A stretch of 64,000 nt of DNA from Siphonodentalium dalli (taxonomy: Eukaryota; Mollusca; Scaphopoda; Gadilida; Siphonodentaliidae): contig CP136061.1 in NCBI GenBank assembly GCA_032622095.1, forward strand, positions 43,531,797-43,595,796, read 5' to 3'. Positions within the stretch are counted from its first letter, which is position 1, and every line of letters starts with the position of its first letter. Position numbers and translations under genes: made by a program. Shown one piece after another: positions 11,945-24,452 of this stretch. The notes beneath the pieces were generated by a model that made no database searches, was not told the origin of the DNA, and saw nothing but the letters and a program-made list of their open reading frames with translations.

Positions 11945-14010
11945 ACACATAGAACACACTTGGATATATAAGTATTTTGGTGGGGCAACAAGTATATACT
12001 ACTATATATAACACTTAATAGTCACACCAAGTTATATCTCAATGGTCAAGTGTTGCTATAAATTACCCGCTGATTGACTAAGTCTGCTATAGAAGATCGA
12101 ACACACAATGAAGTACAAGCCTCAAGATAAATGTCAGTATGCTATCCCTTTTTTGTGATACTCCAGCGATCAAAGTAAGTCGAAAAATGATTGATATCCT
12201 GATACATATACAAAGTTTATATACATTGAAAAGTCATATACAGTTATTGGCTATATATATATACCAGGTTTATTATACAACATGATTTTTATTTTTTTTT
12301 TAAACACAATTAATTAGGAAATGAAATCACATGTAGGCCACTAGTAACAATAATAAAGAAGGAACTATTTTTGTATAATAAATCGTCCGGCTTTTTACGG
12401 ACATGCGCAGTATGCGAGATAGAGAAGGGTGGTGTGACATCGGATTAAACTGTAGCTGATCCGATGGTCGGGAAATAATCGCTTTACTACAGTGGTATTG
12501 TTGAAAGAAAATCGATAGTCATATAATAAAATCCGGAACTACTTTGTGTGGACGTTATCGTCAAGAGCGACAACGTAAATTATATCGACGATCCACCAAA
12601 AGGAATTCCGGTGTTTCGTCCGACTCATTTCCAATCAATTATTGGACGTATATCATCCACGTAGGCTACAGTCAAGGATTAATATTTCACGACATAATGT
12701 GGGGAATAAACACTGAAGAAACTTCACATCGTAATCACAGTCTTGATATAATTCGTTGCGGACGTCGCATAGCTAAATTTCACTTGACATCCGCGCTCGT
12801 GAAAATAATTATTGCGCCATCCGGAACTTTTTTTTTTTTTACATTTTACATTTTACATACACGTATATCGGGGAGGTGGGTGGTCCATCAGCCACGAACA
12901 ATGTGTTATTTTCCCCCGATATTTGTACTTAACCTCAGTAACATTGTCGTCATTGTATGTAATTGTAAGCCTAAGTTAGCGTTCTAAATCCATGCACGTG
13001 TGACAATTACATGAACAAATTACCACTGTTTGTAGTTGAAGTTAATTACCCCGACTTCTCTACAATCATGTTGGAATCGACATAGGGAAAATACAAACAT
13101 AGACCATGGACCACCCCATTTATGAATGGATCGTATACAATTATAGTAAGTACGTAAATAATTCTAACGTTGCGTGGCCAACCATGCTCATTGCTATCTT
13201 GTGCAATATATATTTTACATGTATATTACACAGTGAGCGATGTATGAATTATTACTATTACTCTTGAGTCAAATGTTCAATTCATTATAATTAATATATA
13301 CTTTATTTGTCAGAACTTGGGTGATGACTATTTATCTTGTCACATACCAGTGGACGACAGGAAGACAGCATTCTTGGTTATGCTGTTCCGATAACTCATT
13401 ATAGTAAAAGTATATATTTCATTGTTGTGTACATGTATCGAGTTATAAATAAATAGTCATAGTCATACCTCGGGAAAACAATATACATATTATATGATCC
13501 TAAGCCTAAGTAGTGGACACGGCACACTAAATGTACTTATATTAGATATCAACGAGTCGAATCGACCATCATCCATTATTAACTTATTTTCCCGCCATAT
13601 TGCATGGACCTATATACCATTCAAATGGCGACCAACAGGATGTCTATAATTAAATGACACCTATTATATTCTTGAGTAAAAAAAATGTTCAGTTCATTAA
13701 TCAATGTAATTTCACTTGACGACTTTCGCCAATATGTCGCTGCCGGACGAACTTGAGTTACGCCAGAATCGATGACAGAACGTTTACGTTCGGCTTACTA
13801 AATGGTATGGCATAGAGGTAGGCCTATCATTTTCTCAGGTTTGGTTTCTTTATGTTTATCGTCATTTTAGCCGCTAGGCCATATCACGACGTCGGTTTTA
13901 TGGGTGGAGGAAAGACCGTGCAGAGTGTTAAAGACCCCACCGGAACTGGAAAATAACTCCACTGTGCGTAGAAACCAACTACACAAGAAGGCGACTGGCA
14001 CACTTATCGC
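11945..14010. other. Mostly non-coding; no confident features
   Basis: The open frame at 12544-12987 (+) has no recognisable domain and includes a translated T-tract, so I do not call it. At about 13855-14005 the sequence (GGTGGAGGAAAGACCGTG and following) resembles decayed dispersed retroposon sequence, with low confidence. Confidence 0.3.
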
Positions 14011-14015
14011 TTTAA

Positions 14016-14209
14016 CCTTTCATGATGGGAAATGAGCTGGTGCAGCATTAAATATCTTGTGCAGTGTATTCTCTTATATATGCGAGGCTCCCTATATGGC
14101 TTACGTGTTCAATGTAAATATTGTTAGGCCAATATATTCTCATATATAAGATAATGCATTGGCACAGGGTTTTCGTAAAACATATCTGGTAGCTCCAGTT
14201 ATGGAAGGG
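14016..14209. mobile_element. piggyBac-type MITE, copy 2 (diverged, 194 bp)
   Basis: It is bounded by TTAA at 14012-14015 and 14210-14213 with weak inverted ends (CCTTTCAT... and ...ATGGAAGGG). The interior has the family hairpin words GTATTCTCTTATATATGCGAG and AATGCATTGGCACAGGG. It lies immediately to the left of the 50-bp satellite. Confidence 0.6.
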
Positions 14210-14221
14210 TTAATATCGGGA

Positions 14222-15468
14222 ATAAACCAGCTTCGCTATCACTGGGCGGCTTATTCTGACCCAATGCGCCATTAAACCAGCCTCGCTATCACTGGGCGGC
14301 TTATTCTGACCCAATGCTCCATTAAACCAGCTTCGCTATCACTGGGCGGCGTATTCTGATCCAATGCTCAATTAAACCAGCTTCGCTATCACTGGGCGGC
14401 TTATTCTGACCCAATGCGCCATTAAACCAGCCTCGCTATCACTGGGCGGCTTATTCTGACCCAATGCTCCATTAAACCAGCTTCGCTATCACTGGGCGGC
14501 TTATTCTGACCAATGAGCCATTAAACCAGCTTCGCTATCACTGGGCGGCTTATTCTGACCCAATGCTCCATTAATCCAGCTTCGCTATCACTGGGCGGCT
14601 TATTCTGACCAATGCGCCATTAAACCAACCTCGCTATCACTGTGCGGCTTATTCTGACCCAATGCGCCATTAAACCAGCTTCGCTATCACTGGGCGGCTT
14701 ATTCTGACCCAATGCGCCATTAAACCAGCTTCGCTATCACTGGGCGGCTTATTCTGACCCACTGCGCCATTAAACCAGCTTCGCTATCACTGGGCGGCTT
14801 ATTCTGACCCAATGCGCCATTAAACCAGCTTCGCTATCACTGGGCGGCTTATTCTGACCCAATGCGCCATTAAACCAGCTTCGCTATCAATGGGCGGTTT
14901 ATTCTGACCCAATGCGCCATTAAACCAGCTTCGCTATCGCTGGGCGGCTTATTCTGACCCAATGCGCCATTAAACCAGCTTCGCTATCACTGGGCGGCTT
15001 ATTCTGACCCAATGCGCCATTAAACCAGCTTCGCTATCACTGGGCGGCTTATTCTGACCCACTGCGCCATTAAACCAGCTTCGCTATCACTGGGCGGCTT
15101 ATTCTGACCCAATGCGCCATTAAACCAGCTTCGCTATCACTGGGCGGCTTATTCTGACCCAATGCGCCATTAAACAGCTTCGCTATCAATGGGCGGTTTA
15201 TTCTGACCCACTGCGCCATTAAACCAGCTTCGCTATCACTGGGCGGCTTATTCTGACCCAATGCGCCATTAAACCAGCTTCGCTATCACTGGGCGGCTTA
15301 TTCTGACCCAATGCTCCATTAAACCAGCTTCGCTATCATTGGGCGGCTTATTCTGACCCAATGCGCCATTAAACCAGCTTCGCTATCAATGGGCGGTTTA
15401 TTCTGACCCAATGCGCCATTAAACCAGATTCGCTATCACTGGGCGGCTTATTATGACCCACTGCGCCA
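14222..15468. repeat. 50-bp satellite array, about 25 copies
   Basis: The unit is 50 bp (AAACCAGCTTCGCTATCACT, then GGGCGGCTTATTCTGACCCA, then ATGCGCCATT) repeated head to tail with few substitutions. Two subtypes (GCGCC/GCTCC) and a GGGCGGTTT variant recur in blocks, suggesting amplification of multi-unit segments. The minus-strand open frame inside (15070-15261) is repeat-encoded, not a gene. Because 50 is not a multiple of three, any frame shifts every unit. Confidence 0.95.
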
Positions 15469-15699
15469 TGCACCTTACTACCTGAGTCACATGCGATACC
15501 ACTTTCTCCGGAGCTGGAGAGTTTTCATAGATAGCGGAGAGGTCGGTACATATCTATATCAATGAACAGAAAATGTCCGATGTGTGTAGGTATGTTATTT
15601 TATTATGTCAGCTCTTGCGATTGGCCAATCACCGTCGATAAATAGTGACGGTATATGAACCCATATTAGGTCAGCGGCCCCATATGAAATCAATCGTAG

Positions 15700-15975
15700 G
15701 TGGTTACCCACCATCTTGTTTTTCAGCCTGTCGCCTCGGGGATATTTTTGGTGTATTCTGGCGCCAAAAAAGGGGATATCTGTCAGGGGGGGGGGGGGTC
15801 GGAAAATTTTTCCAGGCACGTATGATCATTTTAATTTTTTCCGGCCTCGAGGGACCCACCCACCCAATTTCTTCCGTTTCCGGCCCTTTTTTCCAGGCAA
15901 TTTTGGACACCCACCCTTTTTTTTTCCGTTTCAGGAATTTTTTTCCGGTCAGTTTTTGACACCCCCCCCCCTAAA
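15700..15975. repeat. Homopolymer-rich dispersed repeat with an inverted relative at 17074-17120
   Basis: G13 (15786-15798) and C10+ (15961-15972) tracts and repeated TTTTTCCGG/TTTTTCCAGG words fill this stretch. The block GGAAAATTTTTCCAGGCACG with its preceding G tract is inverted at 17074-17120 (CGTGCCTGGAATTTTTTTCC followed by a C tract). Open frames here follow the low-complexity sequence. Confidence 0.5.
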
Positions 15976-15999
15976 TTTGAGAAAATTATCAATTGACCA

Positions 16000-17430
16000 A
16001 CCAAATAGCTGATTATCCCTGATTATAAAGGATTATTCTGCATTATCATAGTTTATTGCGCGAGATTTTAATAGAACAGTACATAATGAAGATAACGATA
16101 CTATTTGAATTTATCATATAAGTGTCATTAATCAAGAAATGTGTCTACATAATCACTTTTCTAGGGATAAGCAGAGTGCCAAAGTTTTTATTAACATTCA
16201 GTTTCATAATATATAGTCACATGATCTAGTCACATAATCACATTTGAGTATTCTACAGACTACATGGTACAACACATTTCAGATTATTTGATATTTTGAT
16301 ATTTGCTATGTGATACAGTGTGTGATATATTGCTTGAATCAAATTGTTTATCAAAACATGTGGAAATACAACTGTTCATCCCAATTTGAAGAATAATGCT
16401 AATACCAAACATAACCATGATATACCCACATGACTCTTCTTGGGGCATCTCAGAAATCAGAACTGAGGAAACATGTTATAGCGTGTAATGGCAGGCTGGT
16501 ATCCACTGCCTGAAGCAATAGGCTTCGTAATAATTGGGATAACATATGGATGGATAGCCCAATCTCACTTCTTTTTTGCTCACGATATCAGTGACGATAA
16601 AATATTTGTTACTGTGATTAACATAGCAAGCTGATCAACATTAACTTTGAAAACAATTTGAAATTGTTCAAGCTGGCCCAGCTGGCCTTCAATTTATATG
16701 TTAAAATTTTATGTTTTACATTGTCAAAAGTCTATTTTATTCCATTATTTATTATATCTTTATTTCCATGGCACATATGGTCAAGTGTGCTTTCATTTTA
16801 TTGCTTATTTTCAGCTGAGTTCTGCATAGTTATTCTTATTTTGTTGTATCAGTAGATGGAATTCTGATTAAATTTTATTTTTCCAATAGCGCAGTTTCTT
16901 GTTCTGTCAAGTTGAATTTGGGTTATTGTTGGCCATTGTGCAACTGATATATATAGTATAGCATTGCTATTAACTATATATGACCTGTTTCTGTACAACA
17001 CACATCAAAATAAGACTCAATAGCAGAAATGGAAAAAACATGGACAAAACTGCTTTTCGGACCCGAGAGACACCCATCATACGTGCCTGGAATTTTTTTC
17101 CGACGCCCCCCCCCCCTGTATCTGTCGGAAATCATTTTCTGCGAATTTAAGGACATAGTACCATTTACCAAAACCTGCACGCGATATATTTAAGAAATTC
17201 TAAAGACTCATAGATTAACTATCAAACTCAACAAGTTGCCCTTATACATATGGTGATTAGCCATTGACTCAATGCGTTGGCGTTCAACGCCCATGGCGCG
17301 TCACTGTGGCGTTACATATTTAGTACATATTTAATGTCCATAGACGACACATTTAACTTACCACGGTAAAATAAATTACAGTGACGATTAATTAAAGGGA
17401 TATGCTGGGTTTTGTCCACTGACATATAAT
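16000..17430. other. Non-coding stretch, nothing else recognised
   Basis: Apart from the inverted homopolymer repeat at 17074-17120, this is AT-rich sequence with short hydrophobic chance frames (for example 16658-16855). Confidence 0.45.
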
Positions 17431-17436
17431 AAATAC

Positions 17437-17574
17437 GTTACGGGACGCTTGGTGGTTGGATATGGTGTCATGTGAGGCTAAGCAAGATCAATATTAGGCT
17501 GGGCCTACGACCTCGCCTAATATTGATCTCACTTCGCACATGACACCATATCCGACTACTAAGCGTCCCGTAAC
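17437..17574. repeat. Foldback repeat, arms about 60 bp
   Basis: The left arm 17437-17499 (GTTACGGGACGCTT, then GGATATGGTGTCATGTG, then GATCAATATTAGGC) is the inverse of 17515-17574 (GCCTAATATTGATC, then CACATGACACCATATCC, then AAGCGTCCCGTAAC). The loop is 15 bp. Confidence 0.8.
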
Positions 17575-17794
17575 TTATAATATTGCATCATAATGTTGAT
17601 AGCATAACTTATATATTTATTGGTTTATTGATTGGCTGGAGTATATACGAAACGGACCATAGGATTATCTATACATATGGTGCAAAATAAAAATGTGTAA
17701 TTGTTCCGTTATGGTTGTATACATGTAGCTGCATACATCATGTCGGCCAACAATAAGGTTTTATCCATATGCAGAGAGATGTTAAGCGATAGAT

Positions 17795-17800
<6 letters not shown>

Positions 17801-17831
<31 letters not shown>

Positions 17832-17833
17832 GA

Positions 17834-17891
<58 letters not shown>

Positions 17892-17915
17892 GATCGAGAT
17901 AGAGATATAGAGAGA
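17801..17915. repeat. (GA)n microsatellite
   Basis: About 90 bp of nearly pure GA dinucleotides with a few interruptions. The Leu/Ser-rich and Arg/Glu-rich frames across it are artefacts. Confidence 0.95.
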
Positions 17916-18194
17916 CAAGATGAGTGTGAGAGCGAGAGAGACAGTGCGTATGAGCATGATAGAGTTTGGAATGTGTGCTTCGATATTATAAATACTTTCA
18001 GCAATTTTAACCACAATACATTACATAACATACTTCCACCTTCTCACAAGGGTACTATATTTTGCTGACACTCACTGCATGTCACTTGTACACTAGCTTG
18101 GGCATACGAAATGCTTGTTAAATTTAACACTTCCAAACCCGAATCGCTGTAGGTATCGAGGAAAATAATTACTCAAACTCACCCCCCCCCCTCG

Positions 18195-18643
18195 CTAGAA
18201 ATGTCCACTCAGACAATCAACGAAGTCCAATCTCATAAGCATTTGTGGATTTGACCATTCAACTCCGAAGGAAAAAGGAAAGATCATATTCTATACACTA
18301 AAGACGCGCAAATCAAAACGACTTTGTATAGTTAAGAAGAAGAATAAATATGTCTTGGACAGACGATCAATTGAAAGAATTTACGAATGACATTTACACC
18401 CCGTGCAGTCTTAGAATGTGCTTCCTCAGTATGGGACTATGGGTCAACTGTACACAGGAAGAGCCTGAAAAATTAGAAAAAATACAATGCGAAGCCACAG
18501 GTATAATAACGGATGCAACCTTAAGCTGCAGCAAACAAAGATTGCTAGAAGAAACCAGTTGGGACACACTTTCTAAACGAAGAGAAAAGTCCTTATTGAT
18601 GTTCATGTACATGTATAAAAGATCCACACCATCATATAGCAAA
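18195..18643 (+). pseudogene. LINE reverse transcriptase C-terminal fragment
   Basis: The plus frame includes NEVQSHKHL (about 18215-18240), then in another frame KLEKIQCEATGIITDATLS and SKQRLLEETSWDTLSKRRE. These blocks match the region after the RT catalytic core of jockey/CR1-like LINEs. The catalytic YxDD motif is absent and the frame is broken upstream, so this is a dead fragment. Confidence 0.8.
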
Positions 18644-18649
18644 TGAATC

Positions 18650-19440
18650 TTGAGACGAATACATCCGACATGAGGGTCATTTATTTGTTTAAACGTTGTG
18701 TCTCACCCCGCCAACTTTGGTAAAAATGTTCTCACGATTTATCTTTAAATGAAAATATAGAACTATTGTACAAAAGTTTATAATAATTACACAACTAGGG
18801 TATGCCCTCAGTCTACCATCTAAAATCACGACGGTCTGCGAGAAAATAAATCAAGCATTTTTCATAGCATATTTTAGTGTTCTGTTAGCCATTTGCAGAA
18901 CTATTTTTTTTAGGAAAAACCACCATAAAACTACATAATGTCTGAAAAGATGAATCAGTATTGAGTATTGATTAAAAACGTGGTTGAATAATATTTATGT
19001 TGTTGTATGTTATTTTGGTCATTTACCCGATAAAAATATAGTCCTGTAAATGGCTGCCAAAAAACGTAAATATGCAATAAACAATTTGTTATTTATTTTC
19101 TCGCAGATAGTCATGATTCCAGATAGACCGAGCGCATACCCTACCTGGTTTCATACTCTAGATAACGCAGTGTGTGTGTTTAAAAAAAATATTTCTGCCA
19201 AACTGTCTATCGACCTGGTTTTTTCCTTCGAGTAGATTGTTGAAATTTAGATTGTTTTTTTAATTCACGAATGGGGCGCCTTCTTAAAATGCATTCCGGA
19301 ATGTGTTCAGCTGTTATATAGTTAGAATCTGTTCACTTCTGGGCCGTTGCTTTATCGAACATGATAATGATAAACAATTTTCACAACGATTTGGGTATAA
19401 AGTGACTTTTACGGTGATGGAAGAACGTCGAGACTATCTG
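18650..19440. other. Non-coding stretch, nothing recognised
   Basis: AT-rich sequence with no supported feature. Confidence 0.4.
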
Positions 19441-19443
19441 GCC

Positions 19444-19876
19444 GGATTCGTCATCTCAGGTTTAAACCTGGTCTACGTAAACCTCTAGGTTTAAACCGCC
19501 GTGAGTCAGCAAAATCCGTGGTTTAAACCCGAGACCGCAGGTCTAAGTGACGCATTCGTCATCTCTGGTTTAAACCTGGTCCAGCCAGATCAGTGGTTTA
19601 TCAGTAGTGTATCTATATCGTCGAGATAATTTAATTTCCTAATGCGGACCGACTCGTTTTATTGATTGCGAAAATCAATAATTACCACGGCGGTCATATT
19701 TTGATTGGAAATTTATAAGCGAGAAGCAGTCACACATATAAAGCGCATGGGAATAAGTTTTTGTCAATTTTAATATTGTTTTTGCGTTTTATAATCTTAA
19801 ACCGGCAACTAAACCATCTAATTCGGCGGTTCAGCTAAACCAGCTTTATCGAGGCTAAACTTGAGATGACGAATCC
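19444..19876. mobile_element. MITE-like element with 15-bp perfect TIR
   Basis: GGATTCGTCATCTCA (19444-19458) and its inverse TGAGATGACGAATCC (19862-19876) bound 433 bp. The similarity of the ends continues imperfectly inward (GGTTTAAACC). An internal direct copy of the terminal motif (ATTCGTCATCTCTGGTTTAA) lies near 19553. No clear target duplication is visible, so the superfamily is unknown. Confidence 0.6.
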
Positions 19877-19879
19877 GTC

Positions 19880-22800
19880 TTTTCTTCATCGCGGTTTATA
19901 ATTGTCAAACAATCAGTCCAAGGGTGGAGCTGTAAATTATCTCGAGTGAGCGCGTGTCTAAGTGGCGACTGCTGACTGGTGTTACCATGTCACAGTTGAT
20001 TCATTCGCACGCGAGCTTTGCTCAGATATGGACATTTTTACATATCTTGTGTTTTATTTTTGGCTTGTGGCAATCACAAATACTGGTGTTTTCTACGAAT
20101 TCATCTGAAGGGTTCAACGTTTTAATTTTGACACCAACACGATGTTACTGCATGACCAGATATGCTATACACATAGTTTGCAATCCTAAACTTATATTGC
20201 TATATGAGTCAAATTTGTTAAATTATTTTGATGCAGATCATGCCGCAAAGCTATACTCTGGCTACGCCTATAAATTTCCATAATATTATACCATCTCAAA
20301 ACCTAGGAACATTTTTGATTTTCTGCATGACGGGAAATTTTTATGACATTGAAAAAAAATCAACGCATGTAATATATTTCTTTATTAAATCTGTCCCTCT
20401 GCATGGTTGCCCACTTCCAACAGTTCAGATGCCTCTTATGGTGTGCACTCATGAGCAAATTACAATTACTTGACTGGCCTCTTGGTCCAGGATTGACTCG
20501 ATTATGGAGACTTTATTCAGTGCCAGAGGGGCTTTGCGCACATTTTGATGTTAATTTAAATTTAAAATGTTGTTTCTTTTTAGATTCAACTCCTTACTCA
20601 ATTTAACACATTTAAAACAAATTATATTTTGCTTATTTTTAAATCAAAATGTTTAAAACCTAACGCCGTTATACCACACGAATCACCACACCTAATTTAA
20701 TTGAAATCGGTCCAGGGGTTTGAGTTTTGTCTAGAAATTGTAATTAATCACACGTTGAACTTAGTCGATTGAAATATCTATATCTATATATAGTTGAAAT
20801 ATGGTTTCAGTCACTTTTTTCCGAGAGGAAATAAAGCACCACTGCCCCAATGTTCTTGATACATTTAGTCTTTTTTGGGCATTACGATTCCCAGTTTCAC
20901 AACACTGATATTTTACTCAGGTTCGTCGAAACTGATAGAGGTGCGATGGAATTCACAAAAATGCTTTTTAATTGTTCATAATTTATGAATATATCCGTTA
21001 TTTAGTAAATATAATCATTCTAAGAGGAAGTACATTTAGTAGTAGCTAGTTGGCACTGGTCACCCCCTTCCAGCTATATTAGGGTAATCATTTTGAAATA
21101 TAATCCTTACATCGCGTGTCACGTCGTGATCCCGATCCGATCCGATTAGACATTGTTTGATATGTAATCCTTAGCTTATTGGCTGTGATATCAATACATT
21201 GATTGAACCAAATGGCATTGGCCACATTAAGATAGCGTGCACTAAGCGCAAGTTTCTCAAGCTGGGTAACAAAATACCAGTTTTTCTAACCTGGGTAACT
21301 TAGTACCAACATCAGTCTGGGTGAACGTCGACTCTATATTTGAAATATAGAGTCTGGAGCTAATGTAGCCAAAACCATTTCTATTCAGCGAAGAGCTTCC
21401 CCAAAATGACGTCACGGATTTTTAAAAATACATCGATGATTGACAGGTGTCCCCACGTGTTATTTGTTGTGCTTCGCCGACTCATCAACCCACAGAAGGC
21501 CTGTGTCGCGACATTAAAACTTACAGAAGATAATATTTGTCGTGTGTGCGACTATTCTTTTTTCGGGAGATGAACTCGGTGCATCAACGGGAAAGCTGCA
21601 TCCGAGAGCAAAAAATAAGGTCGTCATCAAAAATGATGCTTTAGAACTATTTAAAAGCATAAAATTAAGTCATTTCCTAGGTGTTTGACTTTCAGATGAC
21701 TTTTTTTTTACGGCAAATAATTTGTCGATTTGCAAACCATGTTACAATAAAGTAAATCAAATACACGGACTTGAGTAAAGTTCTATTTATATTTATGGGA
21801 GGCCAAGTTGGTACCATACGCAGGCCTATCTATCAGGTCCAGCACAACCTTCAAATTAATCGGAATCGTACCGAATATATAATTTCGAAGCCATTTTTTC
21901 TGTCTCTGTTGAATTTGCAAGCCTCGAAATTCCGCTCTGTTACTATATTTAGAGCATTCGGCAAACCTCGTCGCGGTCACAGGTCGAGGAGTTCAGCCGC
22001 AGAGGTCACAGGTCGAGGAGTTCAGAATGATATTTAGAGGTGACATTATGGGAGTCTCCGCCCATTAACACTTGTTTATCAACCCATACGGTTTCATTGG
22101 ACGGAAAATAATTTACGCAATCAATCAGATTACGGAATCCCGAGGACTTGGAAATGAGATAGCGATGTTATCCGTCAGACCTAATATTCAATGTTGTAAT
22201 GAATATTTAGGTATGAGTTTACTCAGACTGTACCAACATCACAAGACAACGACAAATTCAGCTTTAAAGGTACGGTTGGCCTTGGCGGTGGGTATCCTGT
22301 GAAAATATTTCCACCCGTCAAAAACCGCCACAAACAGAAAGAACATCAAAATCTAGACAGACTTTGTCCGTATACAAATAAGAAATATCGCATAAACAGT
22401 ATGTTATTGTCAAATGTTTGACCATTGTTATGTAAACAAAAGCATAAAAAGTAACTTTTCTGGTGTTTGTTTATATTATGATGGTAAACATAAAGAGCGT
22501 TCTTAGTTGGTGAATTCCTGATATGGAACTAATAAAGAGCGTTTATGCCATTTGTGTGTGATTAGCCAGCAGCATTGTGCTGTCTTCTGTAACACAATCA
22601 GGCTCTTGCGTAGGTAAAATATAGTAGGTCTTTATGATAACATACTGTTTACGTGATGGTCATGGTATATATGAACGAAACTGTATGCGTTTTAATGTTT
22701 TTTCTGTTTACGGTGATTGGAACAAATATGAATATTTTCAACAACTAAGGCCTCACGTGCCTTTAATAACTATACGCTCGCTGACACACAGCCACTGTTT

Positions 22801-23570
22801 TGAACTTACACATGTAATATCCGAACATCTCTAAACTTATAAAGGGAATGGACATGGATTGGTATGACATTATCTTCCCCTCGTCCGTGTGTATTACCAG
22901 AAGCAGCTGCAAATTCGAATTTATCCACCGTTCACCACCTCTAGTGACTACATAAAGCCGGCCTAATAAACGTTACGTTTATTACGTCAAGGTAGCTCTA
23001 TTAGGTCAACGTAGTGTTATTTGTTTAGTACTACTTTTATGACGTAATTTGATATGCATATTGGGCAGGTAATTAGGGACGTCAATCGGCCTAAATAACG
23101 TAATTGTGATTTTAGAACGTTTTTATCGTCCATAATTCACTGTTATTGATACAAAATTAGTAAAAGGGTATACGTTTTAGCTCTAAAATATCTATAAATC
23201 ACCAAAACATGGTCGGCTTAGAATAACTGTAGTAAACGTCAACGAACTGTTTTGCTCTAAGCTACACTTAGGTTTGCCACGTCAAGAATAATAATTAGTT
23301 TGCTTGACCTCAACAATGACAGAATTCCCAAACAAAAGGCAAGTTTTGCTCGATGGATAAATAAAATATGTAGCAAATTTCATACACCTATCCAAGATGA
23401 AATTCCATAACTTTTCCAGGATTTACAGAAATTTTCCAAGAAATCAAGCCAATGACATTCCATAACTTGTCCAGATTCTGCTGCGCATAATTTCAGTTAA
23501 ATGTAGGGGTACTGTACACTAAATCAGTCCATTTATGGGACCACCTCCTTCTGTACTCAATGGAATATAT
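19880..23570. other. Long non-coding stretch
   Basis: No recognisable genes. Minor items are a perfect small palindrome GACTCTATATTT/AAATATAGAGTC near 21329-21353 and a direct 20-bp duplication (GTCACAGGTCGAGGAGTTCA) near 21977 and 22006. The open frames here (for example 19954-20283, 21771-22037) carry no motif I can name. Confidence 0.4.
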
Positions 23571-23589
23571 GCAACAAATGAATGAATTT

Positions 23590-23740
23590 GAGCCATGGAT
23601 TAGTGCAAAATACACTCATTTACTTTGTGAACGATGCAAGAAACATGCATGGTAATTATAATGAAACTGAGTTTATAATTACCATGTTCTCTGCATCGTT
23701 CGTAGAGCACACAGGTGTATTTTGTACAAATCCATGGGCA
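23590..23740. repeat. Foldback repeat, arms about 70 bp
   Basis: The left arm (CCATGGATTAGTGCAAAATACAC ... AACGATGCA ... GGTAATTATAA, 23593-23661) is the inverse of the right arm (TTATAATTACC ... TGCATCGTT ... GTGTATTTTGTACAAATCCATGG, 23673-23738), with about 12 bp of loop. Confidence 0.75.
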
Positions 23741-24122
23741 TTTGTTGGATATATTCTGTTGAGTATAAAAGGATATGGTCTCATAAATGGCTGGATTTAG
23801 TATATAATACCCTTTAACTATTTAATATCTTTTCACAATACGTAGTTTGAGTTAAAGTACAACTTCAAAGGTAATTGAAGTATAATGTTGTAAATCCATG
23901 ACATTTCCGAACCAGCGGCGGAGAGACTTACATTTGTCGAGAACTTTCCATATCCAATATTTTTTCTGGGCCTGGAGACACTGTTTTTAAATTCAAAAAC
24001 TTTCCTGGATTCCAGACTAGCGTATGAACCCTGGGTTATTTCTGAATAATATAATCAATCAAATTGTATATAACACATATATACAACCAGTCACCCACAC
24101 ATATATACATATTTATACTCAC

Positions 24123-24452
24123 GTTAATCATGAAGAATGTAAGTTTACAGAGAACACTCCCGAAAATCCAATCCGGCATGGCAAGCATGGCCGCCGTGAA
24201 TGGCACCACTATAGTTAAAAACGCCATGTCTGCGATTGCCAGGTTCAAAATATAGAAACTCGTCGCAGTTTTGTCTCCATTCTTTACTAAAGTATAAATC
24301 ACTATTCCGTTTCCAGTCATTCCCGTAAGGAGGATAAATCCCCAAACGAGGGGCACAATAACTGACTCCACACCTGGCTCCATCCCCGGCAGCATTCCAA
24401 AGGTGCCATTCGTATCGTTCCATGACGTTGACATATTTGACGTCATCATGCC
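24123..24452 (-). CDS. First coding exon of a class A neuropeptide-type GPCR (partial gene)
   Basis: The minus-strand frame starts MMTSNMSTSW at 24449 and runs 109 codons in phase 0 to a strong donor (AAC|GTGAGT, donor at 24122-24117). A plausible acceptor (TTTCGTTATAG) ends at 24453, so the 5' UTR may be spliced. The N-terminus carries three sequons (NMS, NDT, NGT). TM1 spans about residues 29-53 with the conserved GN pair at 46-47. TM2 spans about 66-90 with LAIAD, Asp74 being the sodium-site Asp. W94 and C101 fit the WxFG...C pattern before TM3, the Cys forming the extracellular disulfide. The pattern is closest to galanin/allatostatin-A/kisspeptin-type peptide receptors, but one exon cannot settle the subfamily. 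The later exons should lie at lower coordinates on the minus strand; I could not find them here. Translation past 24122 runs into intron. Confidence 0.85.

Noticed and set aside
12544-12987. 147-codon open frame
   Set aside because: No recognisable motif, it includes a translated T-tract, and no splice or promoter context supports it.
15070-15261. Repeat-containing open frame in the 50-bp satellite
   Set aside because: Frame rotates through the satellite units; no protein logic.
14222-15468. CRISPR array
   Set aside because: The 50-bp unit repeats without unique spacers; it is a satellite in a eukaryotic sequence with no cas genes.
17709-18031. Leu/Ser-repeat frames on the minus strand
   Set aside because: Translations of the (GA)n microsatellite.
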